From Cubamyces lactineus (taxonomy: Eukaryota > Basidiomycota > Agaricomycetes > Polyporales > Polyporaceae), in the NCBI GenBank assembly GCA_022376465.1, contig JACDTU010000001.1:620001-684000 (forward strand): 64,000 bases of DNA, in the 5' to 3' direction. Position numbers and translations under genes: made by a program. Below, in pieces: positions 21,992 to 32,637 of this stretch; the stretch's first letter is position 1, and every line of letters starts with the position of its first letter. Under the pieces are notes generated by a model. That model was not told where the DNA came from and ran no database searches. It saw only the letters and a list, made by a program, of their open reading frames with translations.

Positions 21992-23444
21992 CTAGAACAA
22001 CGTCCAGAGAGCCAACGTAAGAGTGGCACCGATCAATACCATAGGTGTGCTCGCTGCCATATACTGCGAAAGTGCCGCAGAGTTTCCGGTTGCTGTGGGG
22101 CTTTGGGAAAGTCTCATGTCAGCTGCATGCACACACACGGCAATCAGTAGACTACAGAACGTGTCGCATCACCTCGATGAGCCCCCAGAGGCTGAAGCGG
22201 TCCCGTTCGTCCCTGTCGTAGACGGCGTAGAGGTGCCATTCCCGACCGCGCCGTTCGCGTTGAAAGCGCGCGTTGTGTTCGATTGGAGGGCCCATTGTAC
22301 TCCACCCATGACGTGAGCCATGAACAAATCATCCTGTGTGAATGTGTTTAGTGCATACAATGACATCGCGAAGGCAAGCATGTTCGACCTACCTGCCAAG
22401 TCTCGTTCAGATGTCCAAGACTAGTATAGAAGCTACGACCAGCGGTACCATTGCTGTCGACCCCCGCACCGTGTTCCTGAAACCATGCTGCGAGGAAATA
22501 TCAGGCCCAATGCTTGTGCAGCGATTCTCAGAGTGGAGGTATACCTGTTGGGTGAGGTGTACCCTGATCGAACTTCCTGGGACCAGGGTCTGTTCGCTAG
22601 TGTTAGCTATATCGCCATCTGGAGCGGGCGTTTTTGTCTCCAACCTGTGTAACTCGATTCATTGGCAGAGAGGATCACCACTGCGCCCACGCTGCGGGGA
22701 TCTGATTTGAAGTTGTACCTGGAGCTATCGGTCAAATTCGCTTGCCTGAGTGATGACTTCGGGGCGCTCACATCTCATCACGGACATGCCACTCCTTGGG
22801 GAGCATACTTGTACTGGGATGGGACGGTCCAATGACGTCTACAATCTACAGCACTCGGTTAGTGACAACCCCTGCGTTGCAGACTCATGTAAGCTTACCG
22901 CATCCTGGAGTTCAGGGTGGTAGTCGAAGGCAGCACCTACCGCATACCGCTTCAGCACAACGTGAGAAGTGCATCGGTGAGCACCCACCTAATTCCTTCT
23001 GGAAGAACGTGGTGTTGCGAAGACAGTCCGAGGCCGAGTGGATGCCCACGAAGTTCCCGCCGAGGTCTAGATACCTCTGAAACGCGGCTTTCCCTGCTTC
23101 GTCCAATACTTGAAGCAATTCAGTATTCAAGACAGCCTAGCAAATAAACGGAACTGCTTCTTACCTTCGCCTGTATTGCTCAGAAAGAGGATAGCATCAT
23201 ACTGTTGCAACCTGTCGTCCGTGAACCAAGTCTGGTCCTCGGTATGGTCGAACGAGATGTTTGCAGCCGGTCCATGGGAGACCAAAGCGTCGACGGCGGT
23301 CGGGATAGAGTCGTGTCGGAAGTCGCGTGTAGCAGAGTAGATCAGGACGCGCGCAACGTTGGGCAGAGCAGACGCCTCAAGCGGTCCCATGACAGCGACG
23401 CTCATGATGACTACCGCAGCCCCAGAAACGAGCGTTCGCCTCAT
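21992..23444 (-). CDS. Secreted, probably GPI-anchored ThuA-like protein
   Basis: Nine exons: complement(21992..22112, 22173..22333, 22393..22487, 22545..22589, 22645..22718, 22772..22845, 22899..22936, 22989..23108, 23165..23444), 335 aa, phases consistent. After a signal peptide (ending near ASALP), the ThuA/glutamine amidotransferase-like fold is shown by ARVLIYSATRDFRHDSIP, YDAILFLSNTGEG, FVGIHSASD, AAFDYHPELQDA, PKEWHVRDEMYNF and HVMGGVQWAL. The C-terminal part is Thr/Gly/Ser-rich and ends in a hydrophobic tail (MVLIGATLTLALWTLF) as in a GPI signal. Reading through the last intron would give a stop and lose this tail. ThuA proteins are tied to trehalose or other sugar metabolism in bacteria; the fungal secreted form is uncharacterised. 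Exon 7 as transcribed (95 nt) and the short exons of 38 and 45 nt make this the most fragmented gene for its length here. Confidence 0.85.
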
Positions 23445-23879
23445 CTGCTCGCTTTAGCTCGCTTGGAATTATCTCCAGCTTCTGTGTAAATAATGCAATC
23501 GTTAGAAGTGCGTAGAACGGTATGAAGGCGTTCGTCGACCGCCGCAACCCAAGGGAATGTTCAAGGAGGTGGTGACCAATCCTCGGCAACTCAGCCCCAC
23601 GGGGGTTCATGCAACAATGATCGGACCGTACGTCCGGATTCCGATGTTCACGGAGAAGACCTCGAGCGCTTTTGCACCTGAAGACCTGTAACGCGTTCAT
23701 CTTGTACTCCAACTTCACTTCATCAACGTTGTGTAATTGCGAACATCAAGACATACAAAAGACCGACGTACAAGACGTACAACAAACAACAGGTTTCATT
23801 GATATACTTCAAAGTCAGCTTATACCGGCGTCACACTAGTCCATAGTCCGTGCCAAACCAAAGAAAATCGTCCAGAGCC
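23445..23879. other. Intergenic, about 435 bases
   Basis: Promoter region of the ThuA-like gene and 3' flank of the sedolisin gene. A run near 23750-23775 repeats GACGTACAA-type words; otherwise nothing stands out. Confidence 0.4.
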
Positions 23880-26329
23880 TCACTTCAACAACAGGTAAGC
23901 CGCCAACAGCTTCACGAAGTTGGGGGTGCCGACACCGGTAACGGGGTCCCAACCGGGCTCGGCGGTAAACCCGTTGGTGCTGCAGCCGGGGTTAGTACCG
24001 TTGGTGATGTCGTTGAACGCGTGCTGGAACGCCGGAGAGTAGATCTACGTGCCAAACCAAAGTCGGCGAGTGCTCAGAGAGAAAGTGATGGGCGTGCGTA
24101 CCGTGGGGTTGATGAAGCCGATCGGATTCTTCCCAATAGCGAGACGAGCGTCGTTCACGGCGGAAAGAATGGATGCAGTCACGGGCGAGGAGGCCGACGT
24201 GCCGTACACCAGCTCGAATTCGCCGTTAACGGCCACGACGTAGTTCGCGCTAAGTATCGCGCATCCATCAGCATCCAGCAATTCCATGGATCGGCAAAGC
24301 GTCTCGTAAACACACGCACCCGTTCGCGGACAAGTCGGGGTAAGCGCGGGAACCGCTGGTGTTGTACGTGCCCTCCGGGTACCCAGGTGAGTACTTGGAC
24401 AGGTAGTTCTCGACCGCGTTCTTCTGCCACGACGGCATAGCGAACACGTTCGAGAAGCCACCGCCGGAGTAGATCACCTGCATGCATGCGCTCTCGGGAT
24501 CTGTCACCTTCGCGCCGGGGTTGACCTGCGTAGCGCCAACGCTGGTGATGTAAGGGCATCCACCAGGGAAGGACGGGGCGAAGGCCGTGCCGGGGAACGC
24601 AGGCTCTCCAGTGGAGTCGAGACAGATGCCGCCGTTGCCGGCCACGCCGTAGTCACCGGACGAGTACAAGACGGTCACGCCCATCAAACCGAGCTGTCGA
24701 TGGCATGAGCGACTGCGAACACAATCAAGCCGGGAGAGAAGAGAAGGTGGAGCTTTACCTTGGCATACTCGTTGCACTGGCGCATCATGTAGGCCGGGCT
24801 CAACTCCCATTCGTCGTACGAGTACGAGGTCGAGATCACATGCGCAGGGGTCACCGTGCCGCAATCGGTAGACCCTAGTGAACAATATCAGTGAGGCGCT
24901 ACAAACCGCAATACCGTCCGTAAGGCTGACCTTGGTAGCCACCGAAGGGGTCTGGGTAAGAAGGGTCGTAGACGGGGTCATCGCCGCCCTCGTAGGAACA
25001 AAAGGACCCGTCAAGCGCATCAAGCAAAGTGTCAAAGGAGGCCCCTGTGTTCCTGCTCAGCGACTGCTCGGATGGAGATAAAGCGAAGGCACAAACCTTC
25101 GACGTCGTCTCCGGTCTGGTAGAGCGTCACAGGCTGGTTCTTTCCCACCAACGACATGGAGTATTGAAGGTCGAGGTTGGACTCGCCGTTGTATCCGAAG
25201 CCAATCGCGTACGAGATGTTGATCGTACCTATTCCGTACGCAGGGAAGGGCGTAAGAAACCCCGAAGGGCCGAGGCTCACGTAAATGGCAGTCGTACTGA
25301 CCTCCGTCGATGCTGATCAGATCCGGACGTTCGCCAATCTGGGACTTGGAGAAGTTGCTGAAGAACATGTCCAGGTCCGACGGGATGTAGACCTGCGGCG
25401 TGTACTCGACTGTGGAGATAGCGTTCAGCGGCAATAGTGCTGCAACAACAAAGGCTCCGACTGACCAATGCCGATGCTGTTCTTGTGGGTCGCGACCGGG
25501 TCGTAGACGAAGCTGTACAACGCGCGCAAGCAGATGGGGGTGATCTGCTCGTCGCAGTTCTCCAATTGGTTGAAGATGGTCTATAGCGGAAGAACACCTG
25601 CCCGTTAGCCTCCTTCTACCGCCATCCTAGTCGCCCGTCCCGCCGGTTCTAGTGCGGCGGCTACTGCTCACTGACCTTGATCGTACCCGTGGTCTTGGGG
25701 GACACGGGGCCCGAGCCGGGGTTGCCCACCTTGCTCTTCACGCTCCGGCCCTCGACCGACCGGCGCACCTTCTTGTCAAAGTGGATCGTCGGCGTGATGA
25801 GCTCGACGTGCTTCGAGACGTGCTCGGGCAGGTGGTACGCCTTGTCGCACCCGACCTGCTTGTGCCCGCTGTCGGCGTGCTCGTACACGTAGTACTCCGT
25901 CCCGAGCAGCTCCTCCGCCTCCGCGACGGTCACGTTTGCAACAAGCCAGCTCGCGCCAGGGCTCAGCCTGACGCGCTCTGCGCCAATGCCGCTCTCGACG
26001 AGCCAGCCACGGACGGTGTCCACGGACTCGCTAGACGGGCGGAACGTCGCGGCGACCTTGGCGGGGTTCCAATGGCCGCCGTAGTTGGGGGACTCGGGGT
26101 CCGCGACGTCGAGGAGGAACTCCTCTAGCGACTCGAGGTTGGACTGGGCGAGCCCAATGCGGAGCGGGAGGATGAAGTCGCTCTCCGCACGGCGAACGGG
26201 GGCCCACCCGCGAGGGAGGATGCTGCGCGACTCGTGGGGCACACGGGGAACGAGGGGAGAGGCGAAGGTGCCGACGGACGTCAGTCCGAGCACGAGGGCC
26301 AAGAGAAGGCGCGACGGGAGCAACATCAT
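23880..26329 (-). CDS. Sedolisin (S53) tripeptidyl-peptidase-like protease
   Basis: Nine exons: complement(23880..24044, 24102..24249, 24320..24693, 24759..24874, 24931..25044, 25097..25228, 25302..25409, 25466..25580, 25676..26329), 641 aa. Order: signal peptide (LLLALVLGLTSVGTFASP), S53 pro-domain to about residue 210 (NYGGHWNPAKVAATFRPS, WLVANVTVAEAEELLGTEYY), then the catalytic domain. The triad is read as Glu308 and Asp312 in NGESNLDLQY and Ser556 in YGTSASSPV, with the oxyanion Asp427 in SSGDYGV. The C-terminal calcium-binding region has GWDPVTGVGTPN. Sedolisins are acid-active secreted proteases whose pro-domain is cut off after export; fungal copies release tripeptides from extracellular protein. 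A CATAAAAC element lies about 87 bases upstream of the start. Confidence 0.94.
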
Positions 26330-26415
26330 GCAGATCCTGCGATCGCGCTGAGGGCTCGGATGTGTGGGGAGAAACGCGTCCGCTCCACGCAGACTCTGGA
26401 GCGATAACGCGCTCG

Positions 26416-26423
26416 GTTTTATG
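26416..26423 (-). promoter_or_regulatory. Probable TATA box of the sedolisin gene
   Basis: CATAAAAC read on the minus strand, 87 bases before the start codon at 26329. Confidence 0.45.
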
Positions 26424-27617
26424 GAGGATCGGAGGCGGGCCTCATCAGAAAGTCGTGTACGTTACCTGCAGGCACCATCGCGACTGTCTTCTCGCCTTGG
26501 ACGCGCGCAGGCGTCCTAGTCATCGCTCTTCTAGACAGGACCATGTGCACGGCGCGTGTAGCATCTTCCTGGCTGTATCGCGTACGCTCTATCTCCCACG
26601 TACGCGTCAGTATGGAAGCTCAACAACGCTGGTCAAGATGTGTTCGTAACCGTATCAAAGGGCATGGCGCCTTGCCTGATAAGGAATCTGTATGTACCGG
26701 CCTCTTCTTGAGGACGTCAGAGTTAGTACATACCAGATCCTCATTGAGCCCGTGTGGGGGCTACAGAGGGAATCGTGAGATGATTATTGGATATTGCCTC
26801 GCCGTTTGGCGGTATTCAGAGCTTCTTGCGACCACATCGGGTGACCGGGACGCTCTAAATCGCGGCCGTCCACGCCGTATTATGACGGCCACGGGAATAC
26901 CGCTGTGAATGACCGTCGGGGCTGTGGGCCCTTCGACGCCTTCGAGTGAACATCAGACCCCCGTGGACGAGGGCGAGGCGCACAGAAACATGGATTGCAT
27001 GGAAGGGGGCTATTACAATAGGCTCATATGCCAGGCCCGAGACTGCGTAGTTGACAGGCAGCGGTGATAAGGGTGCATACGGGCTGATAACCGCCCTAGC
27101 GCGGCTTATGCTTCGGCCATTGACGTAACCTAGACAATGTTTAATCCATCTCGGGTTACATGGCGCATGACCATACTGTGGAACTGGTGCGGGACGAGCC
27201 ACCGCCTCGCCTGCCGTACAAAACAAATCTGTGAGGAACGGCAGTGTTGAAATACCACCGCGGCCAAACAGTGCCGTCGCAGCGGTGGTTGACCGGTAAG
27301 AGGTAGGTCTAGATGAGTATACGACGCATGCGCCAAGTGCTTATCAGTTATGACGCCATATCACTCCGTATGGGTTGTAAGCGCGGTAGAGATATTTGCA
27401 CAGTAGTGTTTTGATCAACAGAACTAGACGGTAACAAATGTAGAACAATATGATATAGTCCGTGGCACTTGAGATGCTACAAACCCACACAGCGGGAATG
27501 TACGACCGGAGACTGCTCATCTGCGCCGCACCATCTCGAGTCCCCAAGCTCAAGCCGTGCCGTGAGCACCTTCGGGCTCCGGGATACGAGACAATGGATC
27601 ACGTTGATGGTGCCATT

Positions 27618-27659
27618 CGTTACTCCCCAGCGAAGCGGGATCATCACTGGGGAGTAACG
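27618..27659. repeat. Perfect 13-bp inverted repeat, 16-nt spacer
   Basis: The arms CGTTACTCCCCAG (27618-27630) and CTGGGGAGTAACG (27647-27659) are exact reverse complements. It could be a hairpin in the 3' region of gene B, a protein-binding palindrome or a remnant of a mobile element. No terminator function is claimed. Confidence 0.8.
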
Positions 27660-27881
27660 GGGCTGGATGCGCATGTGTGCGTAGACTGTGAGGTAGGCAG
27701 ACGTTCACCACACCATCAACAGGAACGACGTGGTGGCGGGACTGAGGGCTCGTGAGGACGATGGACCAGAAGCGGGCTGCACCATGGAGGTCAGCAAACC
27801 TGTCAATGAAGTAAAGCGAAGTTGATTCCATACCTGCTGCTGAAGAGGATGATTGCCGTATTATGCAGGAGCACGCACGCC

Positions 27882-29049
27882 TTACGGGGGCAAGTCCGAC
27901 TTGGCCTTGTGCTTGGAGGAGGGAGCCAGCACGTTGACCCAATCGTCCTGCATGATTGCTCGAAGTTTGGCCATTTGGCTAACGTCGCCGGCATACTTGC
28001 TGTGGTACTGGCGGACCATAGCGAGGACCTCACACTTGGTCTTACCGTGGTACTCGTGGAAACGGATGGGCTCGCCATTCTCCAAGAGCCAGGAAATTAA
28101 AAAGCCAATGTCGCGACGGTCGGACGCGGCCTTGCGTAGGGCTTGTGGATCAGTAGAAGCGTGATTGGCAAACCATCGCTCAAACTTGGGTATAATAAGT
28201 ATCGCCGGATGCAGAACTTCAATTTCTGCATGAGATCCTAGTCAGGCTGCCACTATTTACGATGAATAGAATCGCCAAATGACTCACGAAGTTCGCAAAC
28301 TCTATACGTAGATGTGATGGTCACAGGCAAGCCCTTGGTGAGTGTGCGAGAGAGCTGGACAGGCACGCTGCTGGAATTGGGCGGCTTGTCTCCCAAAGGT
28401 TCGGCAGCCTCATTGTACTATTGAAGACGCTGAACTAAGTTCGGTGATTGGCAGGGAAAAGAGATGACGTACCTGCAGGACACAGTGGAGCTTGTTCTCT
28501 ATCAGCGTGAAACGGGGGTCACGCTTCACGAGCTGTTCGAGCAGGGCGCTGACTCCGGGTGTTTCTATGAGGACATCTACGCTGTGAATAGATGATAGAA
28601 ATGAGCGTCAAGCCAAGCGAGGTATCAAGTCGTGTAGACGACTTATCTTGACAGGGCGAGTGGAGCCTAGTAGCACCCACGCGAAGTTGCCTATGTACGC
28701 GTGTCGTATGCCAAGCACATCGAGGTTGGACGAAAGCGCCTCAGCCGCATCGAGGTAGTGCTGTTTGATCGAGATGAGGATTGAGCATGGCTGTGCCCCA
28801 GGGTGGATATCGTTAACTCACAGCGAGGGCCAAGCTGGCTGTCGTACGTGGCACATTGCGTGGCGGACCAAGGAGGAGGATTGGGGACGTATCCTGGGGC
28901 GGAGGGAGCTGGTGCTTTGATAGGACGCCGCCAGGTTGAGCATCGGGCGATTGAACAACGGAGGAGGTGAGACTCGGAACGTTCATTGCGGGGAATGTCG
29001 TGGGGGGGAATAGAGCGATCGTGGGAAGACTCAGTGAGCAAGCATTCAC
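27882..29049 (-). CDS. Nucleotidyltransferase-like protein B, with an AT-AC intron
   Basis: Exons complement(27882..28225, 28288..28417, 28473..28583, 28647..28760, 28822..29049), 308 aa in frame. It is co-linear with the protein at 14428: HYLDAAEALSSNLDVLGIRH, AYIGNFAWVLLGSTRPVK, then SVDVLIE at 115-121, LPVTITSTYRV, ASDRRDIGFLISWLLENG, and PIRFHEYHGKTKCEV. The exon after the AT-AC intron is 111 nt in both genes. The intron 28584..28646 starts ATAAGT and ends TTCAC. The first Asp of the D-x-D motif is Ser here (S-V-D), so any nucleotidyltransferase activity may be lost. The first intron (28761..28821) is taken as 61 nt, acceptor AAACAG; a 31-nt reading is possible but too short. The start Met at 29049 could instead be the one at 28986. 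Function is unknown. Confidence 0.78.
28584..28646 (-). other. AT-AC intron of gene B
   Basis: This 63-nt phase-0 intron begins ATAAGT and ends TTCAC on the minus strand. A CTTGAC branch-like element lies about 24 nt before its 3' end. Using the nearby CACAG as acceptor puts the conserved VDVLIE codons out of frame with every GT donor that keeps the preceding motif. Confidence 0.72.
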
Positions 29050-29800
29050 TACATAGTACTTACTGTACTTACTATACTCACTTTACTCACTTTACATACT
29101 CATCCCCATAGGCAATACCTGCCACCGGCCGGATGCCCGGCGTTACGGACCAGAGTGGCTGCTCACCGGGGCACGTAACGGCTCTAGTGGACTTGCTTTA
29201 GAACGGGCGGGCGGCGCCGCCCCGGGTCCGATTCTTCCAGGAGAGGTCTCATTGTGATTTGCTTGTGCAATCTAGAGACGTAGAGCTAACACTTATTACA
29301 ATATGGCCAGCCACAACCTCTTATTCCTTGGGCGAGGGTGCGCAGTGTTCAGTACCCTAGGCAGACGTACCAAGGCGCTCTATGGAGATAAGGGGGGGAC
29401 CAGCGCTACGAGCATTCAGGGTCATAATCAAAAATCGATCGCTTTCAGGCAGACACAGAAGTATGTAGGTGCTGAGGTGATTGCATGCATAGGTAAATGA
29501 GAGGTAGCACAATGTTTTACAACTATGAACTCAGTACTGGTTACAGAAGAGTGTCCAGCGCAGGTAGAAATTCGAGCAGCAGATCATATATCGTTGCCGT
29601 GCACGGTGCCCAACACGCCTTTCCTCTGTGCACACCTTACCCTCCATTTTCTCCACCATGTTCGTGTCCACCGACTCAACTTTGGCGACATGCGGACGGC
29701 CGTGTGCTCTTTCAGTATGGAGAGTTTGTTCACTTTGGTTCACGGGGGATGCTCGGATTTTCAGGGTGAGAGGCAGGTCCTCGCGCAAGGCGAGGTTCAA
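29050..29800. other. Gene-poor stretch upstream of gene B
   Basis: It starts with a simple repeat of ACTTACT/ACTTTACTC words at about 29052-29101, then a G/C-rich part near 29150-29240. The ORF 29303-29500 (+) has no recognised feature. Confidence 0.4.
29052..29101. repeat. Short degenerate simple repeat
   Basis: About 50 bases of repeated TACTTACT, TATACTC and ACTTTACTC words just upstream of the start of gene B. Slippage is the simple explanation. Confidence 0.6.
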
Positions 29801-29995
29801 GAAATCACAGGCAACATGGGTCGACGAAAGCCGTTCAATGAGGGCAGGGAAGAATCCAGGATGCAATTCGGGTCCGCACGGGTGCATACCAGAGATTGAA
29901 GAAATTACGGGAAATGCGGGCCGGCGAAAGCCACGAATACGCGCGGGGAAGAAACCGGAAGCCAACATGGGTCCGCACGGGTGCACAAAAGGTCA
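29801..29995. repeat. Tandem repeat, two diverged copies of a 100-bp unit
   Basis: Copy 1 starts at 29801 (GAAATCACAGG) and copy 2 at 29901 (GAAATTACGGG). Both contain CGAAAGCC, GGGAAGAA and the exact block GGGTCCGCACGGGTGCA at matching positions. On the minus strand both copies encode MHPCGP and GFFPA, but I do not think that frame is a gene. Confidence 0.75.
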
Positions 29996-30051
29996 CGTGC
30001 GGAGGCAGGCTCAAGGTGCGGTAAGATAACCGATTCTATGAGAAGAATCGG

Positions 30052-30800
30052 AATCCTACCTTCGACTCAGCGGAGCAATCCAACAACCAGTAGGTAACCT
30101 CGACGTCTAGTTGTTCGCATCTTATACGCGTTCAGTCTTGCTGTGCTGCCAAACATTCCACTTGTTGACCACACAGGCCGCTTGTATCAAACCATTGTCG
30201 CCATCAGCGCAGGCTAGTACACCCACAGCGGAGAGCCTGAACATATTCCCAACGTCTATCCTCGTCTATCTCCAAGACATTCGGGCGTTCCTTTACGAAG
30301 ATCAAAACGCTGTCACGCCTCCCTCTTCGCATTCACACTTGAATCCCACAAGCCCCACATCATCATGCATCGACTCGAATGCCTCGAAGCCCGCCGTCTA
30401 GTATAAGAGCACATTCTCTGCCCTCGCCCAGGCTCCAGGCTGCCAAACCACTCCCATTCCGAACACGGAAACGGCATCTGTCGCATACCTCGCGCACGCT
30501 GCCGTCGTCATCACACCCGAATGCATCGACAGCTTGTCCGCTATCTCCTCTGTCTACGAGCGCCTACGACACTCCTCCCATGCGAAGTCCCTTTGGGCGA
30601 CGTGGAGCTGGCGGAGGACGTCCCCGTAGATGTGCTGCAGGGGGAGTCATTTGACTACAATGGACAGGCGGGTACCGGAAAACGTTCAGTAGCCTGAGAC
30701 GGGATGCGCTGGAAAGGCATTTGCGCACTCAGAAGTGGGTTTACTGTGGGAGCGAGCTCGCGTCGTATCTAGTAAGCAACCAGATTTGGGCACGGTGCAC
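30052..30800 (+). pseudogene. Decayed zinc-finger gene copy that lacks its zinc finger
   Basis: The DNA aligns with the gene at 9144 from ATCCTACCTTCGACTCAGCG (compare 9319) to GCAACCAGATTTGGGCACGG (compare 10311). The exon/intron junction and the end of the coding region are still visible (GTCCCTTTGGGCGACGTGGA, GGAAAGGCATTTGCGCACTC). Stops and shifts break the frame throughout. Between GCCTACGACACTCC and GTCCCTTTGGGCG about 260 bases are missing compared with the intact gene, which removes the CPYC...HINTH finger. The copy resembles zinc finger 1 more than zinc finger 2. Confidence 0.85.
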
Positions 30801-31254
30801 GGTGATTCTCTGGTTGGGTTGAAGGCTACTAGAGGGCCGACTAGGATGTCATGATTCACGCCACCAACAATCGACGCGCAGCGTATGGATACCATGATGT
30901 TGAAGAACAAATACCTTGTCTTGTCACGCTCATGGGATACCAGCGATCCTAGGACCTCTTAGACGCCCATTATATACTCCACAAGTCTATCGCGAGTGAG
31001 AAACGCGTTCCCAGTAGCTTCCCAATATAACAAAGGAAGTCCTGCAGCAGAGATGGCGGGCTATACGCAGAGCTATTGCAGTCAGAAGTAACTTTCGTCC
31101 GCGATGAATGACAGGTATACCTACATCACAGACCGTAAGTTCAGCTGTAACTTACCGTAGCAGACGAGTATGGCTTGCCAAGGTATACGCCGGCGATTGT
31201 GCCACGGGCCGGAAGGAATGAGTGCCATGGATCGTGCCATGAGACTGAGCTACA
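30801..31254. other. Intergenic, about 450 bases
   Basis: Between the zinc-finger pseudogene and the 3' end of the next minus-strand gene. I see nothing in it. Confidence 0.4.
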
Positions 31255-32183
31255 TTATAACCTATGTAAAGGGTCCGTCCAAGGTATATCCTCTACTGAC
31301 CATTTGCCCGATACGACGAGGACGAGGGCGTCCGCGATCCAGCGCTCCTCTTCCCGGAACTGCTGCGTATCGCGCCACTCTTCGACGACGCGCACCGCAT
31401 CTTCTACTTTCTGATCGACCTGGAGGTCTTCGCACAGCTCGTCGTCGTCCGTGTCCACGTAGCCGTCGAAGCCGTATAGATGATATCCGATCAGCTCTGA
31501 GAGGTCGCTCTCGAGCGTCGATCGGGTAGCGTCGTAGCGCGTATATGACCGCATCATGCGGATGAGCGAGGCGTACGCAGCGGGAGGCGTAGGCACGAGG
31601 ATTTCCTTGCATAGAGGCATGGGGAGGGAGGTAAGGCGGGGTTTGAGCCTCAGTTCCGATGGCGCGAAAGCTGAGAAACTCGTCGGATATAGGACCAGGT
31701 GTTGCGCTCTCGCCACAGAGATGTACCTAGTTATTCGGTACAAGGTGGCCTTCGAGTAGAACTCGCCGCCCGTACTAAGCAGAAGTGGCGGGGGCATGGA
31801 TCGCGGGAGTCCTTGGTCCTCCTCGAGGACCTTGGAGGCCAGCTGAAGCTGCTCGTCAGGGACGAGATAATGGAAGTCCTGCGTTAAACATGAGATGAGT
31901 CAAGTTGACGAGTGATACAAGACGGCTCATACCGCACCTTCATAATGACGGGTACACCCATGCGCCGGTAGAGGAGCGTTTTCCATTCGATGAGCTGGAT
32001 GCTAGCCTCCTGAAGCGCCTTTAGGGCCTTATCAACGAGTTCCTCCGGCGAAAACTCGTAAATATTGGATGCAGATGGGGATTGTAGTCGGACATCCTGG
32101 AAGTCGGATGTATGCCGCTTTCGTTCTGATACAGGTACAGGCGGACAGTCGTCCGAAGGTATCGAGCTCTGGGACGTAGTCAT
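31255..32183 (-). CDS. Uncharacterised protein, possible distant relative of genes A and B
   Basis: Exons complement(31255..31878, 31938..32183), 289 aa, one phase-0 GT-AG intron. Visible parts: disordered N-terminus to about residue 40, a helix (SPEELVDKALKALQEASIQL), the segment RRMGVPVIMK, then DFHYLVPDEQLQLASKVLEE directly after the intron, LYRITRYISVARAQHLVLYP, and a C-terminal part with an acidic stretch (DGYVDTDDDELCEDLQ) and EERWIADALVLVVSGKWSVED. The layout (short hydrophobic segment, intron, then D-x-x-x-L) recalls genes A and B at the same point of the fold, but the similarity is weak. No enzyme motif is certain. Confidence 0.6.
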
Positions 32184-32637
32184 GGTGGTTGAGGAAGAAA
32201 GGAGGCTGTGGCAGTGTCAGGCTCCAAGCACTGGAACCGTGAAAGGAACATTCGCACCCCACACAAGCGCCCGTCTGCGTCTCAGTCAGCGACGTACGTT
32301 CACCTCCCCCGTTCGCTCATAAGTACTCAAGTCCTCGCGTACCGCATAAGTTTGATCAAGTAGCAGTCTAGCGCACTGGTTGTTCTGCCTTGGCCATCCT
32401 ATTGTTCGGTTCTGGGGGACGCCTATAATTTTGGGAATTTGTACTTTAAAGGGACTTAAAGGCTAGCATTTCCCCGTTTTTGAGTTTCGGCCGGAATTTC
32501 CAATCAGGGTATCGTAAGGTATCCCTCAGCGGCCGACTTAGACCTGCGAGCACCGAATATTCGTTGAACCACTTCCTCCTCATTGTGTGCTCAACCACAG
32601 ACTCTATCAGCAAAAGCCTCATGTACTAGAAATCTCT
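32184..32637. promoter_or_regulatory. Divergent intergenic region before polymerase eta
   Basis: These 454 bases hold the promoters of the minus-strand gene and of polymerase eta. A short A/T-rich part lies near 32430-32480. Confidence 0.4.

Larger units (their letters stand above)
26330..27881. other. Gene-poor stretch, about 1.55 kb
   Basis: This lies between the sedolisin start and the 3' end of nucleotidyltransferase-like gene B. It has only short, featureless ORFs on both strands. It contains the sedolisin TATA element and a perfect 13-bp inverted repeat at 27618-27659. Confidence 0.45.

Noticed and set aside
29531..29986. Minus-strand ORF with repeated MHPCGP...GFFPA peptide
   Set aside because: The peptide repeat comes from the 100-bp DNA tandem repeat; no start context, splice pattern or domain supports a gene.
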